Below, piece after piece: positions 9,067 through 16,625 of a DNA stretch of 32,370 nt; position 1 is the first letter of the stretch, and each line of letters begins with the position of its first letter. Both the position numbers and the translations under genes were made by a program. The notes below the pieces were generated by a model that was not told the DNA's origin, did not search any database, and saw only the letters and a list, made by a program, of their open reading frames with translations. The DNA comes from Microbacterium hominis NBRC 15708 (lineage in GTDB: Bacteria; Actinomycetota; Actinomycetes; Actinomycetales; Microbacteriaceae): positions 1-32,370 of the forward strand of contig NZ_BCWI01000027.1 of assembly GCF_001592125.1 (NCBI RefSeq), written 5' to 3'.

Positions 9067-9104
9067 CGCGTGTGCGGCCCGCCTTCCGACGGGCCGCACA
9101 CGCG
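9067..9104 (-). terminator. 15-bp hairpin between metQ and metN
   Basis: A perfect 15-bp inverted repeat (9067-9081 with 9090-9104) with an 8-nt loop, beginning 7 nt after the metQ stop. It has no T-run, like many actinobacterial terminators. Because metN has no clear promoter of its own here, the hairpin probably causes partial termination or protects the metQ mRNA 3' end, giving more binding protein than transporter. Confidence 0.7.
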
Positions 9105-9110
9105 GGGCGA

Positions 9111-10004
9111 TCACTGCTGGGCGCGGATGTCGTCCTCGGTCTTCTTCAGCGACGTGACCAGATCGGCGACCGGCGTCTTCAGGAGCACCGCGGTGCCGCC
9201 CGAGGCCTCCAGCACGCCCTCCTGGACAGCGGCGGTGTTCTGGTACAGCTCGACGAGCTTCGCGTAGGTGGGGTTGTCGGCGTCCGCGGCCTTGGCCGCG
9301 AAGATGTTGATGTACGGGAACGCCGACGAGTCCGCCGGATCGTCCTGCGCGAGCAGCTGGTCCTTGGTCAGTCCGGACTTGGCGACGAAGTCGTTGTTCA
9401 CGACCGCGCCGGCGAAGTCGGGGAGCGACGAGGCGGTGAAGTCGGCGGCGACGGCCTCGACCTTGACCTTGGAGCCCGGCTCGATGTCGGCGACGGCCGA
9501 GAAGATCGACCCGCCGTCCTTCAGCGTGATCAGGCCCGCCGACTGCAGGACCAGGAGCGCGCGCGCCTGGTTGGACTCGTCGTTGGGGACGGCGATCGTC
9601 TCACCGGCGGGGATGTCGGCGACGCTGGCGTACTTGGTCGAGTACAGGCCCAGCGGGTAGATCGCGGTCGCCCCGATCGGCACGAGGTCGTCTCCGGCCT
9701 TCACGTTGTAGGTGGCGAGGTAGATGATGTGCTGGAACTGGTTCAGGTCGAGCTCGCCCGCCGACAGAGCCGGGTTCGGCTGGTCGTAGGAGTCGAAGTT
9801 CACGATCTCGACGTTGATGCCCTCGGCGGCAGCGGCTTCCTTGTAGGTCTCCCAGTAGGGGTCGCCGGCGCCGACGACGCCGATGCGCACGGGGTCGGAG
9901 GAGGCCCCCGCGGAGTCGGAGGGCGATGCGGCGCCGGAGGCGCACGCGCTCAGCAGCAGGACGAGCGGCAGCGCCAGAGCGGCGGCCAGGGTCTTCTTGG
10001 ACAT
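9111..10004 (-). CDS. metQ: Methionine-binding lipoprotein (NlpA family)
   Basis: A 297-residue substrate-binding lipoprotein of the methionine importer. The signal peptide ends in the lipobox LLSAC with Cys 21, followed by an Ala/Ser/Gly-rich linker. The mature part begins with the PVRIGVVGAGDPYWETYKEA-like stretch and contains VNFDSYDQPNPALSAGELDLNQF, both characteristic of MetQ/NlpA. ATG 10004 is supported by AAGGAGCA upstream. It is the first gene of metQ-metN-metI, separated from metN by a strong hairpin. A 5' leader with a long-range stem lies upstream and may carry control. Confidence 0.95.
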   Translation of the reverse strand: MSKKTLAAALALPLVLLLSACASGAASPSDSAGASSDPVRIGVVGAGDPYWETYKEAAAAEGINVEIVNFDSYDQPNPALSAGELDLNQFQHIIYLATYNVKAGDDLVPIGATAIYPLGLYSTKYASVADIPAGETIAVPNDESNQARALLVLQSAGLITLKDGGSIFSAVADIEPGSKVKVEAVAADFTASSLPDFAGAVVNNDFVAKSGLTKDQLLAQDDPADSSAFPYINIFAAKAADADNPTYAKLVELYQNTAAVQEGVLEASGGTAVLLKTPVADLVTSLKKTEDDIRAQQ

Positions 10005-10025
10005 GGGTGGTGCTCCTTGTGGGTC

Positions 10026-10100
10026 GGGGCACCGCGTGGCGCGGGAGGACTGCAGGGTCGGCTTCCGCGCTCGCCTCGTCGCGGTGCCTCATCGACGGTA
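10026..10100 (-). promoter_or_regulatory. Candidate metQ promoter and foldable 5' leader
   Basis: Read on the minus strand, TACCGT (10100-10095) is a possible -10 box. The transcript would begin near 10088, exactly where the 9-nt GGCACCGCG starts that pairs perfectly with 10036-10028. The pair encloses 43 nt rich in smaller complementary stretches and lies about 25 nt before the metQ start codon. It does not match SAM-I or SAM-IV riboswitch patterns that I know. A methionine- or SAM-responsive leader is possible but unproven. The -35 region is weak. Confidence 0.35.
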
Positions 10101-10185
10101 GGCAGATCCGGCGTCCAGATCAGAATCGGGACGTAACACGACGACACCGCCGGATCGGGTCGGCGTCGCCGGCCCCGGCGACCGG

Positions 10186-10215
10186 TTCGCGAGAGGCGCC
10201 CCGACCCTGTAGGAT
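10186..10215 (+). promoter_or_regulatory. Candidate tRNA-Thr promoter
   Basis: TAGGAT at 10210-10215 is a good -10 box and TTCGCG at 10186-10191 a weak -35 box with 18-bp spacing. Transcription would start near 10222, about 26 nt before the mature tRNA. Confidence 0.4.
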
Positions 10216-10247
10216 CGATCATCGTGCATGGCGCTCCGGCTCCCTGC

Positions 10248-10323
10248 GCCGCCTTAGCTCAGACGGCAGAGCGATTCACTCGTAATGAATAGGTCAAGGG
10301 TTCGATTCCCTTAGGCGGCTCCA
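10248..10323 (+). tRNA. tRNA-Thr (anticodon CGU)
   Basis: A full cloverleaf can be drawn by eye: acceptor GCCGCCT (10248-10254) pairs with AGGCGGC (10313-10319); D stem GCTC/GAGC; anticodon stem ATTCA/TGAAT (10274-10278, 10286-10290) with the loop CTCGTAA, so the anticodon is CGT at 10281-10283 and reads the ACG threonine codon; T stem AAGGG/CCCTT around TTCGATT. The discriminator is T 10320 and CCA is encoded at 10321-10323. Confidence 0.96.
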
Positions 10324-10349
10324 CACTTCCCCTCGCCCAGGGAGACTCC

Positions 10350-10745
10350 ATGGATCACGCGATCGACGCGCTGATCGAGATCTTCACGTGGGTCGGACTC
10401 GGCGCGTTCGTCGTGCTCGCCGCCGCGGCGGTCGTCGTGTGGGCGGCCGACGGCACGTGGCTCCCGGCGGAGGCCATCATCGACCGCGACGGCGAGCATC
10501 CGCTCGCGCGGTGGTTCGACGCGGACGGCGACGCGAACAGTGCGCCCCTGTCGGCGGCGGATGCCGCGGTCATCGGCGACGCCGACGCGGCATCCATCTG
10601 GTACCGCCACGGCTGGCAGGGACGCATGCGGCTGCAGCGGCGCCCCGCCGGGCTGCGTGCGCTGACCTGGTCGGCGGCGGGGATGCTCGCGCTCGGCATG
10701 ATCAGTCTCGTCACGGGCTGGGTGCTCTACTTCGTCCGCGGGTGA
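10350..10745 (+). CDS. Small two-helix membrane protein, unknown function
   Basis: A 131-residue protein I do not recognise. ATG 10350 has AGGGAG 6-11 nt upstream. There is a hydrophobic helix at about residues 13-33 and another at about 107-128, with a polar, acidic middle part between them that contains a conserved-looking HGWQGRMRLQRRP stretch. Both ends of the loop would lie on the same side of the membrane. Codon use is like the core genome. It sits alone between tRNA-Thr and the MMPL gene and offers no functional clue by context. Confidence 0.75.
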   Translation: MDHAIDALIEIFTWVGLGAFVVLAAAAVVVWAADGTWLPAEAIIDRDGEHPLARWFDADGDANSAPLSAADAAVIGDADAASIWYRHGWQGRMRLQRRPAGLRALTWSAAGMLALGMISLVTGWVLYFVRG

Positions 10746-10783
10746 GTGCGCGTCACCGCGCAGCACGGCGCTGGCATGCGGGA

Positions 10784-10801
10784 CTTATTACTAGATAAGC
10801 T
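10784..10801 (+). promoter_or_regulatory. Candidate operator overlapping the -10 box of the MMPL gene
   Basis: CTTAT (10784-10788) and ATAAG (10795-10799) form an inverted repeat with a 6-bp spacer, in an AT-rich patch unusual for this chromosome. The right half overlaps TAAGCT (10796-10801), a -10-like box ending 6 nt before the ATG at 10808. This fits a leaderless promoter repressed by a MarR- or TetR-type protein, as is common for exporters. No such regulator gene is adjacent. Confidence 0.5.
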
Positions 10802-10807
10802 AGCGAC

Positions 10808-13090
10808 ATGACTCGTCGCACCGACACCCCGACGCGCTGGCTGCGTATCGGCATTCCCGTTCTGCTGGTCCTGATCTGGCTCGTCGGAGGATCCATCGGC
10901 GGCCCCTACTTCGGCAAGGTCGACGAGGTCGCGACCAACGACCAGTCCTCGTTCCTGCCGTCCTCGGCGGAGTCCACGCAGGTGCAGGAGCGGCTCTCGC
11001 AGTTCACCGGCGGCGACAGCATCCCCGCCGTCATCGTCGTCACCGGCGACGGGGCGCTCAGCGCGGCGCAGCTCACCCAGATCTCCGACCTTGCCTCGAC
11101 CATCTCCGGCGTCGAGGGCGTCGAGCAGGTGTCGCCGGCCATCCCGTCCGAAGACGGCGAGGCGGTGCAGTTCTTCGTGCCGATCTCGACCGCGGGCGAC
11201 GTGGGCGAGACGGTCACGGCCGTCCGCGAGAGCATCGAGAAGAACCTGCCGTCGGGCCTGGAGGCGTGGGTCACCGGCCCCGCCGGGTTCACCGCCGATC
11301 TGGTGGCGGGCTTCCTCGGTATCGACGGCCTGCTGCTCGCCGTCGCGCTCGGGGCGGTGTTCATCATCCTGGTGATCGTCTACCGCTCGCCGCTGCTGCC
11401 GGTGCTCGTGCTGCTCACCTCGACCTTCGCCCTGTGCGTCGCGCTGCTGACGGTCTGGTGGCTCGCCAAGGCGGGTATCTTCGTGCTGAACGGGCAAGTG
11501 CAAGGCATCCTGTTCATCCTCGTCATCGGTGCCGCCACCGACTACGCCCTGCTCTACACGGCACGCTTCCGCGAAGCGATCGGCACGGGGGCCAAGCGGT
11601 GGGATGCCGCGATCACCGCCTGGCGCGGCGCGTTCGAGCCGATCATCGCCTCGGGCGGCACGGTCATCGCCGGGCTGCTCTGCCTGCTGCTGAGCGATCT
11701 CGCCAGCAACCGGGCGCTCGGGCCGATCGCCTCGATCGGCATCGCGTTCGCGGTGCTGTCCGCCCTCACGTTCCTGCCGGCGCTGCTCGCGATCTTCGGG
11801 CGCGCGGCGTTCTGGCCCTTCATCCCGAAGGGCGCCGACGGCGACCCGGGGGACAACGCCGAGCGGCTCGTCACCGACCCGAACGCCCCCGTCCGCGGTT
11901 TCTGGGGCCGCCAGGCGCGGCTGGTCGCGCGCCACGCGCGGCCCGTGTGGATCATCTCGACGGTCGTGCTGCTCGCGGCATCCGTCGGCGTGCTGCAGCT
12001 CAAGGCCGACGGGGTGCCGCAGAGCGACCTGGTGCTGGGCGCGTCGCAGGCGCGCGACGGGCAGGACGTGCTCGCCCAGCACTTCGCCGCGGGATCGGGC
12101 AGCCCCGCCTACATCGTCGTGCCCCAGGATCGGGTGGCCGACGCCGTCACCGTGCTCGAGAAGGCGCCCGGCATCGAGTCCGTCGCCGCGACCGCAAAGG
12201 ACACCGCGTCGGGTCAGATCGGTGTCTCCGTGCAGAACGGCGCCCCCGTCTACACGCTGGCCGGTCCGCCGAGTGCGACGCCGCCCCAGCCCACGATCGT
12301 CGACGGCGACGTGCTGCTGGTGGCGACGCTGTCGGACGAGGCCGACTCGCTGGCCGCGGAGCAGACCGTGCGCGATCTGCGGACGAGCTTCACGACCGAG
12401 CTCGGCGCGGACGTCGCCCTGGTCGGCGGGCCGACGGCGATCGACCTCGACACGAACGACACCTCGATCCGCGACCGTACCCTCATCATCCCGGTGATCC
12501 TCGCCGTGATCCTCGTGATCCTGATGCTGCTGCTGCGGGCGGTCGTCGCCCCGGTCATCCTGATCCTGAGTGTCATCCTGTCGTTCGGCGCGGCACTCGG
12601 CGTCAGCGCGCTCGTCTTCGACAACCTGTTCCACTTCCCGGGGGCGGACCCCGCCGTGCCCCTGTACGGCTTCGTCTTCCTCGTGGCACTCGGCGTCGAC
12701 TACAACATCTTCCTGATGTCGCGCGTGCGGGAGGAGTCGAAGCGTCACGGCACACGCCCCGGCATCCTGCGCGGGCTCGTCGCGACCGGAGGGGTGATCA
12801 CCTCGGCGGGGCTCGTGCTGGCCGCGACCTTCGCCGCGCTCGGCGTGATCCCGATCCTGTTCCTCGCCCAGCTCGCGTTCATCGTCGCCTTCGGCGTGCT
12901 GCTCGACACGTTCGTCGTGCGCTCGCTGCTGGTGCCGGCGGTCGCGTACGACCTCGGCCGGCGGATCTGGTGGCCCTCACGCCTCGCGCGGGCCGACGTC
13001 GATGCCGGGCGAAACTCCTCCATTCCGGTGGCGGCGGGCGCGACACGCCGGTCGCGGCGACGTGGTGGGGGCGATTCGGCGGAGTTGTGA
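10808..13090 (+). CDS. MMPL/RND-family membrane transporter
   Basis: A 760-residue exporter of the MMPL type (YdfJ-like in Gram-positives; MmpL in mycobacteria). An N-terminal helix (about 12-30) is followed by a periplasmic-type domain, then a block of helices with GAATDYALLYTARFRE near residues 238-255, a second extracytoplasmic domain (about 390-550) and a second helix block with LGVDYNIFLMSRVREE near 627-643. The paired Asp-Tyr motifs in the two halves are the proton-relay positions of the family. The substrate is unknown: lipids, toxic compounds or drugs are typical. It appears to be transcribed alone from a leaderless, operator-covered promoter. Confidence 0.9.
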   Translation: MTRRTDTPTRWLRIGIPVLLVLIWLVGGSIGGPYFGKVDEVATNDQSSFLPSSAESTQVQERLSQFTGGDSIPAVIVVTGDGALSAAQLTQISDLASTISGVEGVEQVSPAIPSEDGEAVQFFVPISTAGDVGETVTAVRESIEKNLPSGLEAWVTGPAGFTADLVAGFLGIDGLLLAVALGAVFIILVIVYRSPLLPVLVLLTSTFALCVALLTVWWLAKAGIFVLNGQVQGILFILVIGAATDYALLYTARFREAIGTGAKRWDAAITAWRGAFEPIIASGGTVIAGLLCLLLSDLASNRALGPIASIGIAFAVLSALTFLPALLAIFGRAAFWPFIPKGADGDPGDNAERLVTDPNAPVRGFWGRQARLVARHARPVWIISTVVLLAASVGVLQLKADGVPQSDLVLGASQARDGQDVLAQHFAAGSGSPAYIVVPQDRVADAVTVLEKAPGIESVAATAKDTASGQIGVSVQNGAPVYTLAGPPSATPPQPTIVDGDVLLVATLSDEADSLAAEQTVRDLRTSFTTELGADVALVGGPTAIDLDTNDTSIRDRTLIIPVILAVILVILMLLLRAVVAPVILILSVILSFGAALGVSALVFDNLFHFPGADPAVPLYGFVFLVALGVDYNIFLMSRVREESKRHGTRPGILRGLVATGGVITSAGLVLAATFAALGVIPILFLAQLAFIVAFGVLLDTFVVRSLLVPAVAYDLGRRIWWPSRLARADVDAGRNSSIPVAAGATRRSRRRGGGDSAEL

Positions 13091-13122
13091 CCGGGGCGCC
13101 GACCGCAGCCGCCCCGAGGGAT

Positions 13123-13128
13123 TAGCCT
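13123..13128 (+). promoter_or_regulatory. Candidate -10 box, leaderless nicotinamidase promoter
   Basis: TAGCCT ends 7 nt before ATG 13136 and no ribosome-binding site is present, which suggests a leaderless mRNA. Confidence 0.5.
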
Positions 13129-13135
13129 CGGTGGT

Positions 13136-13720
13136 ATGACCAGAGCACTGTTCATCGTCGACGTCCAGAACGACTTCACGGAGGGCGGAGCGCTCGCCGT
13201 CGCGGGCGGTGACGCGGTCGCGCGCGGTCTGACGGCGTATCTGTCCGCGCACGCCGACGACTACGCGCTGATCGTGGCGTCGCGGGACTGGCATGAAGGT
13301 CACACCGACAACGGCGGCCACTTCGCCTCCGATGCGGCCCCCGACTTCGTGGACACCTGGCCGGTGCACTGCGTCGCCGGCACGTCCGGAGCGGACTACG
13401 ACCCGGAACTCGTCACGGACGCCGTGACCCACCACATCAAGAAGGGACAGGGCATGCCCGCCTACTCGCTGTTCGAAGGAACCACGGATGCCGGTGAGAA
13501 GGTGTCGTCCCTGCTGAGCGCCCGCGGCGTCACGCAGGTGGATGTCGCCGGCCTCGCCACCGATCACTGCGTGCGCGCGTCGGCGCTCGACGCGATCGCG
13601 CACGGGCTGCACGTCCGCGTCCTGACCGACCTCATCGCGGGCGTCGCGCCGGAGAGCTCGGATGCCGCGCTCGCCGAACTCGCCCACGCCGGTGCCGAGC
13701 TGGTCGGAGCGGCCTCGTGA
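13136..13720 (+). CDS. pncA: Nicotinamidase / isochorismatase-family hydrolase
   Basis: A 194-residue cytosolic enzyme, most likely converting nicotinamide to nicotinic acid for NAD salvage. The catalytic triad of the family is visible: Asp 9 in IVDVQNDF, Lys 103 in KKGQG and Cys 145 in ATDHCV. Probable metal ligands are Asp 51 and His 53 in SRDWH, with His 62 or His 78. Length and motif order fit PncA rather than the broader isochorismatase group, so pyrazinamidase activity would also be expected. The start is leaderless, and the stop overlaps the next gene by 4 nt (GTGA), so both genes are one unit. Confidence 0.9.
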   Translation: MTRALFIVDVQNDFTEGGALAVAGGDAVARGLTAYLSAHADDYALIVASRDWHEGHTDNGGHFASDAAPDFVDTWPVHCVAGTSGADYDPELVTDAVTHHIKKGQGMPAYSLFEGTTDAGEKVSSLLSARGVTQVDVAGLATDHCVRASALDAIAHGLHVRVLTDLIAGVAPESSDAALAELAHAGAELVGAAS

Positions 13721-14457
13721 GCGCCCCGGCCGGCTGGTACCCCGACCCGGCGGATGCCGCCGCGCGCCGCTGGTGGGACGGCACCCAGTGGACCGCGCAG
13801 ACGGCGCCCGCGCCGCGGTTCGGCGAATACGCACCGAATCCCGCCGCGCCGGTCGCACCCGCCGCGCCGGTCGCTCCGGCGTATCCGGCCTACCCGACGG
13901 CTCCCGCCCCTGCGGGTCCGGGGGCCACCCCGCCGGCCGTCGACGTTCCGACCCAGACGATCTGGGTGTGGCTGGCGGTCGCCGCATCCGTGCTGCCGAT
14001 GCTGTCGATCTTCCTTTTCGACTGGAACGGCTACCTCTCCCTCATCGCGGCGATGATGCGCGCGGCGGAGTCGGGCTCGGGGACGGCCGCGGCCGCGGCC
14101 ACCGCGGACCTGACGTCGTGGGAGATGCGCACTCTCGGCATCTCCCTGATCGGCTGGGCGTGCTACGCCGCGTTCATCGTGTTCAGCTGGCTCGACTGGC
14201 GCGAGCTGAAGCGCCGCGGCGTGCCGGCGCCGTTCGGTTGGGCATGGTCGTTCTTCGTGCTGGTGAGTGCAGGATCGGCCGTCTACATGATCGGGCGCGC
14301 GGTGGTGCTGCGGCGGCGGACCGTCGCCGGCGGCTGGGCTCCGTTGTGGACGTGGGTCGCGGCGACGGTCGTGGGCTTCGTCGCCGCGATCTCGCTCGGC
14401 GTGTGGCTGTTCGGCGAGATCCTGCAGGTCGTGTCCGTCGGCACTCTGGGCAGCTGA
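13717..14457 (+). CDS. DUF2510 membrane protein
   Basis: A 246-residue protein with GTG start overlapping the pncA stop. Residues 4-29 (GWYPDP, then RRWWDGTQWT) are the DUF2510 motif of many actinobacterial membrane proteins, thought to be a small cytoplasmic domain. A Pro/Ala-rich linker (about 30-80) and four transmembrane helices follow (about 84-104, 146-166, 177-199, 210-232). Function is unknown in the family. It may use the leaderless pncA transcript. It converges on the kinase gene with 30 nt between; a short GGCGG/CCGCC hairpin (14482-14496) overlaps the kinase stop. Confidence 0.85.
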   Translation: MSAPAGWYPDPADAAARRWWDGTQWTAQTAPAPRFGEYAPNPAAPVAPAAPVAPAYPAYPTAPAPAGPGATPPAVDVPTQTIWVWLAVAASVLPMLSIFLFDWNGYLSLIAAMMRAAESGSGTAAAAATADLTSWEMRTLGISLIGWACYAAFIVFSWLDWRELKRRGVPAPFGWAWSFFVLVSAGSAVYMIGRAVVLRRRTVAGGWAPLWTWVAATVVGFVAAISLGVWLFGEILQVVSVGTLGS

Positions 14458-14487
14458 CCGCGGCATCCGTCCGGGGGAAGGGGCGGC

Positions 14488-15717
14488 TCAGCCGCCGTCC
14501 TTGCCCGGGCCGCCGCCCTTGCCGCCGTTGTTCTCGCCCGGCCCGCCCTTGTCCTTGCCTTTGTCCTTCGGGTCGGCGGGAGCGACGGGGTCGGGGTTCG
14601 ACACCGTGCTCGCGTCGGTCGCCGCGGGCGTGGGCGTCGATGACGGCGTCGTCGTGGTCGGTGACGGTTCGACGCTCGGCGCCGACGACAGTCCCGACCA
14701 TGCCGACAGGGCGATGACGATCGCGGCCACCGCCGCGCCCGCGCCGATCAGCAGCGGAGTGCGGCGCCACCACGGGCGTGCCCCGGCCGCATCCCGATCG
14801 AACCGCGCCGCGGCTGCGGCGGCGGGCTCCGCCGGCGGCAGCGGCGGGATGAGGACGCGGGTGTCTTCTGCGCCCGTCGCGCGCGGGGGAGCAGCGAGGG
14901 TGTCGGCGATCGCGGCGGCGCTCGGGCGCGCCGCCGGGTCGCGGTCGAGCATCGCGGGCAACAGCCCCGCCCACAGGGGCGGGAGGTCCGCGGGGATCTC
15001 GGGGTCCTGCGCGAGTCGGGCGAGCAGCTGGCTCGCGCCCTGAGCGGACGGGAAGGCCCGCGCACCGCTGAGCGCCTCCAGCAGCACGAGGCCGAGAGAG
15101 TACACGTCGGATGCCGGGGCCGGAGCGTGACCGAGAGCGACCTCGGGAGCGAGGTAAGCGGCGGTGCCGATGAGGGTGCCGGGCTGCGTGATCCGCTCCG
15201 AGCCGAGCAGATGAGCGATGCCGAAGTCGGCGAGCTTCGCGCGACGCGGCCGGCTCGATGTCGCGCCGGGCGCGAGCAGGATGTTGGAGGGTTTGATGTC
15301 GCGGTGCACGACACCGGCGGCGTGGACGGCGCTCAGCGCCTCGGCCAGCTCGCCGGCGATGCGGGTGAGCTCGGCATCCGTCAGCGCTCCTTCGGCGAGC
15401 CGCGCCGACAGCGAGGGGCCGTCGACACGTTCCATGACGAGGTAGCGGGGGCCGGGACCGGTCAGGCGCGCGTCGTGCAGCACGACGAGGTTCGGGTGGG
15501 TGAGCGCCGCGAGCGCGGCCGTCTCGACCCGCACCCGCTGGCCGGCATCGAGATCATCGCCTGTCGCCGTGATGATCTTGATCGCGACCGTGCGACCCAG
15601 CGTGAGGTCGTGCGCCGCGTAGACACGCGACATGCCTCCCGTGCCGATGAGCGCATCGATGCGGTAGCGCGCATCGAGCAGCATCCCGACATCCACAGCT
15701 GACGTCCGATCGTCCAC
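14488..15717 (-). CDS. Membrane-anchored eukaryotic-like Ser/Thr protein kinase
   Basis: A 409-residue Hanks-type kinase. GTG 15717 lies 6 nt after a TAGCCT box on the minus strand, so it is probably leaderless. The kinase domain covers about residues 18-275: glycine loop IGTGGMSRVY (24-33), catalytic Lys 47 in VAIKII, HRDIKPSNILL with Asp 140, and DFG at 164-166. A single transmembrane helix at about 325-343 is followed by a Ser/Thr/Pro-rich outer segment and a Lys/Gly-rich tail. Unlike PknB it has no PASTA repeats, so it does not sense peptidoglycan that way. Ligand and substrates are unknown. The mobile element is inserted just upstream of its promoter. Confidence 0.93.
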   Translation of the reverse strand: MDDRTSAVDVGMLLDARYRIDALIGTGGMSRVYAAHDLTLGRTVAIKIITATGDDLDAGQRVRVETAALAALTHPNLVVLHDARLTGPGPRYLVMERVDGPSLSARLAEGALTDAELTRIAGELAEALSAVHAAGVVHRDIKPSNILLAPGATSSRPRRAKLADFGIAHLLGSERITQPGTLIGTAAYLAPEVALGHAPAPASDVYSLGLVLLEALSGARAFPSAQGASQLLARLAQDPEIPADLPPLWAGLLPAMLDRDPAARPSAAAIADTLAAPPRATGAEDTRVLIPPLPPAEPAAAAAARFDRDAAGARPWWRRTPLLIGAGAAVAAIVIALSAWSGLSSAPSVEPSPTTTTPSSTPTPAATDASTVSNPDPVAPADPKDKGKDKGGPGENNGGKGGGPGKDGG

Positions 15718-15723
15718 GTTCCG

Positions 15724-15729
15724 AGGCTA
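15724..15729 (-). promoter_or_regulatory. Candidate -10 box, leaderless kinase promoter
   Basis: TAGCCT on the minus strand ends 6 nt before the GTG start at 15717. It lies only 15 bp from the left att repeat, so any upstream promoter elements now partly come from the end of the integrated element. Confidence 0.5.
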
Positions 15730-15743
15730 GCCGCGCGCGGCCC

Positions 15744-15790
15744 ACTGGTGGGCCCCGTGGGGCTCGAACCCACGACCCGCGGATTAAAAG
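15744..15790 (-). repeat. Left attachment site (tRNA-Lys 3' stub)
   Basis: Identical to 26356-26402. On the minus strand it runs from C32 of the tRNA-Lys anticodon loop through the T arm, acceptor 3' strand and CCA plus 2 nt. The sequence after 15790 is not tRNA, so this copy is not a functional gene. Recombination starting at the anticodon loop is typical of tyrosine integrases. Confidence 0.93.
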
Positions 15791-16037
15791 AGGGCCAAGA
15801 ACGAGTTCTCAGGTGAACTGGGGTGCTCCGTCGTGAACCACCGTGCCCCACGCCAAGCCGCTCTACGGCCGGGATCGCGACAGCTAGAGCGGCGCCCGTC
15901 GGAGCGCTACGGAGCGGCGTGGGGGAGCGTGGTACGGCGGGATTTCGGCGGGTTTTCTGTCGCCGTTTGCCCGCTCGCAGGAGTGGTTGCAGAGTCTCCT
16001 CACCGGCCCGCCGTGGCCCCAACCGAAGGAGAACGAC
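15791..16037. other. Left end of the element, no gene seen
   Basis: No convincing ORF. AGTTC (15804-15808) and GAACT (15815-15819) form an inverted repeat with a 6-bp spacer only 14 bp inside the att repeat; it could be an integrase or excisionase arm site, or an operator. Confidence 0.4.
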
Positions 16038-16253
16038 ATGAGCACCAAGACCGCAGTGCGAGGGGATGATGAGGCCGTCATCGAGGAGCAGGAGCAGATC
16101 GTGCGTGGCAAGGGGGCGGCAGTCGGAGCGATGCACGCCGCGATCATGAGGAGCTACGGGCGCATGGGCGCCCGCCCCGGCTTTGACCGGTTCCGCGAGG
16201 ATGTCATTGACCGCTTCCTCCGGAGCCTGTCCGACGACTCGCTGCCGTTCTGA
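16038..16253 (+). CDS. Small element protein, unknown function
   Basis: A 71-residue protein I do not recognise. ATG 16038 is chosen over an upstream in-frame ATG at 15987 because GAAGGAGAA lies at the right distance. The sequence is predicted helical and charged, with an acidic N-terminal stretch (DDEAVIEEQEQ) and a C-terminal RFREDVIDRFLRSLSDDSL helix. It stands alone at the left end of the element and is followed by a bidirectional terminator. A small regulatory or helper-interfering protein is possible but unsupported. Confidence 0.6.
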   Translation: MSTKTAVRGDDEAVIEEQEQIVRGKGAAVGAMHAAIMRSYGRMGARPGFDRFREDVIDRFLRSLSDDSLPF

Positions 16254-16279
16254 CGCCGCCTACGCCCGTCTGCCCACGT

Positions 16280-16323
16280 AGAACAGCCCCGACCTCACCG
16301 GCGTACCGGGGCGGGGCTGTTCT
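16280..16323. terminator. Bidirectional terminator hairpin
   Basis: A perfect 12-bp inverted repeat: 16280-16291 pairs with 16312-16323, with a 20-nt loop that contains a CCGG...CCGG sub-hairpin. It lies between two convergent small genes and can serve both. Confidence 0.75.
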
Positions 16324-16355
16324 CGGCTTACGGCTCAGCTACACCGACGCGCAGC

Positions 16356-16553
16356 TCAGGCCACCCGCTCGCCGGTGTCGCCGAGGTCGGTGACGGTGTT
16401 CGGGCGGAGGCCTGCCGAGCGGACGGCGCGGGCGCGCTCGCTCGTGCTCAGAGGTCGCGGCACCCCGTTGGGCTTGATGCGGTCGCCGTCGCCTGCCCGC
16501 CCGTACTCGGAGCGGCCCTGGTTGTCGTGGTCGGAGTATCTGGTGTCGGTCAT
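16356..16553 (-). CDS. Small hydrophilic element protein, unknown
   Basis: A 65-residue minus-strand ORF with an ATG at 16553 and GGAAGGAC about 8 nt upstream. It is polar and Asp/Gly/Arg-rich (starts MTDTRYSDHDNQGRSEYG) and I see no known domain. It is divergent from the ribbon-helix-helix-like gene at 16748, with phased repeats in between. Its position behind its own ribosome site and before a shared terminator favours a real gene. A longer overlapping frame on the same strand (16339-16596) looks like a shadow. Confidence 0.5.
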   Translation of the reverse strand: MTDTRYSDHDNQGRSEYGRAGDGDRIKPNGVPRPLSTSERARAVRSAGLRPNTVTDLGDTGERVA

Positions 16554-16625
16554 GGTCGTGTCCTTCCGTCCCTTCTACTCTCCCTCGCCCCGCCACGACT
16601 GCGCGTAGTGCTCAGCGACGCATTC

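Noticed and set aside
10026..10100. A SAM-I or SAM-IV riboswitch before metQ
   Set aside because: The conserved core sequences of these classes are not seen; only a foldable leader is reported.
10727..12748. Long minus-strand ORF (673 aa) opposite the MMPL gene
   Set aside because: Composition is that of an antisense frame of GC-rich DNA (Asp/Arg/Gln/His-rich) with no domain.
15744..15790. A second tRNA-Lys gene on the minus strand
   Set aside because: Only the 3' part is present; the sequence after the anticodon loop does not form D and acceptor arms. It is an att stub.
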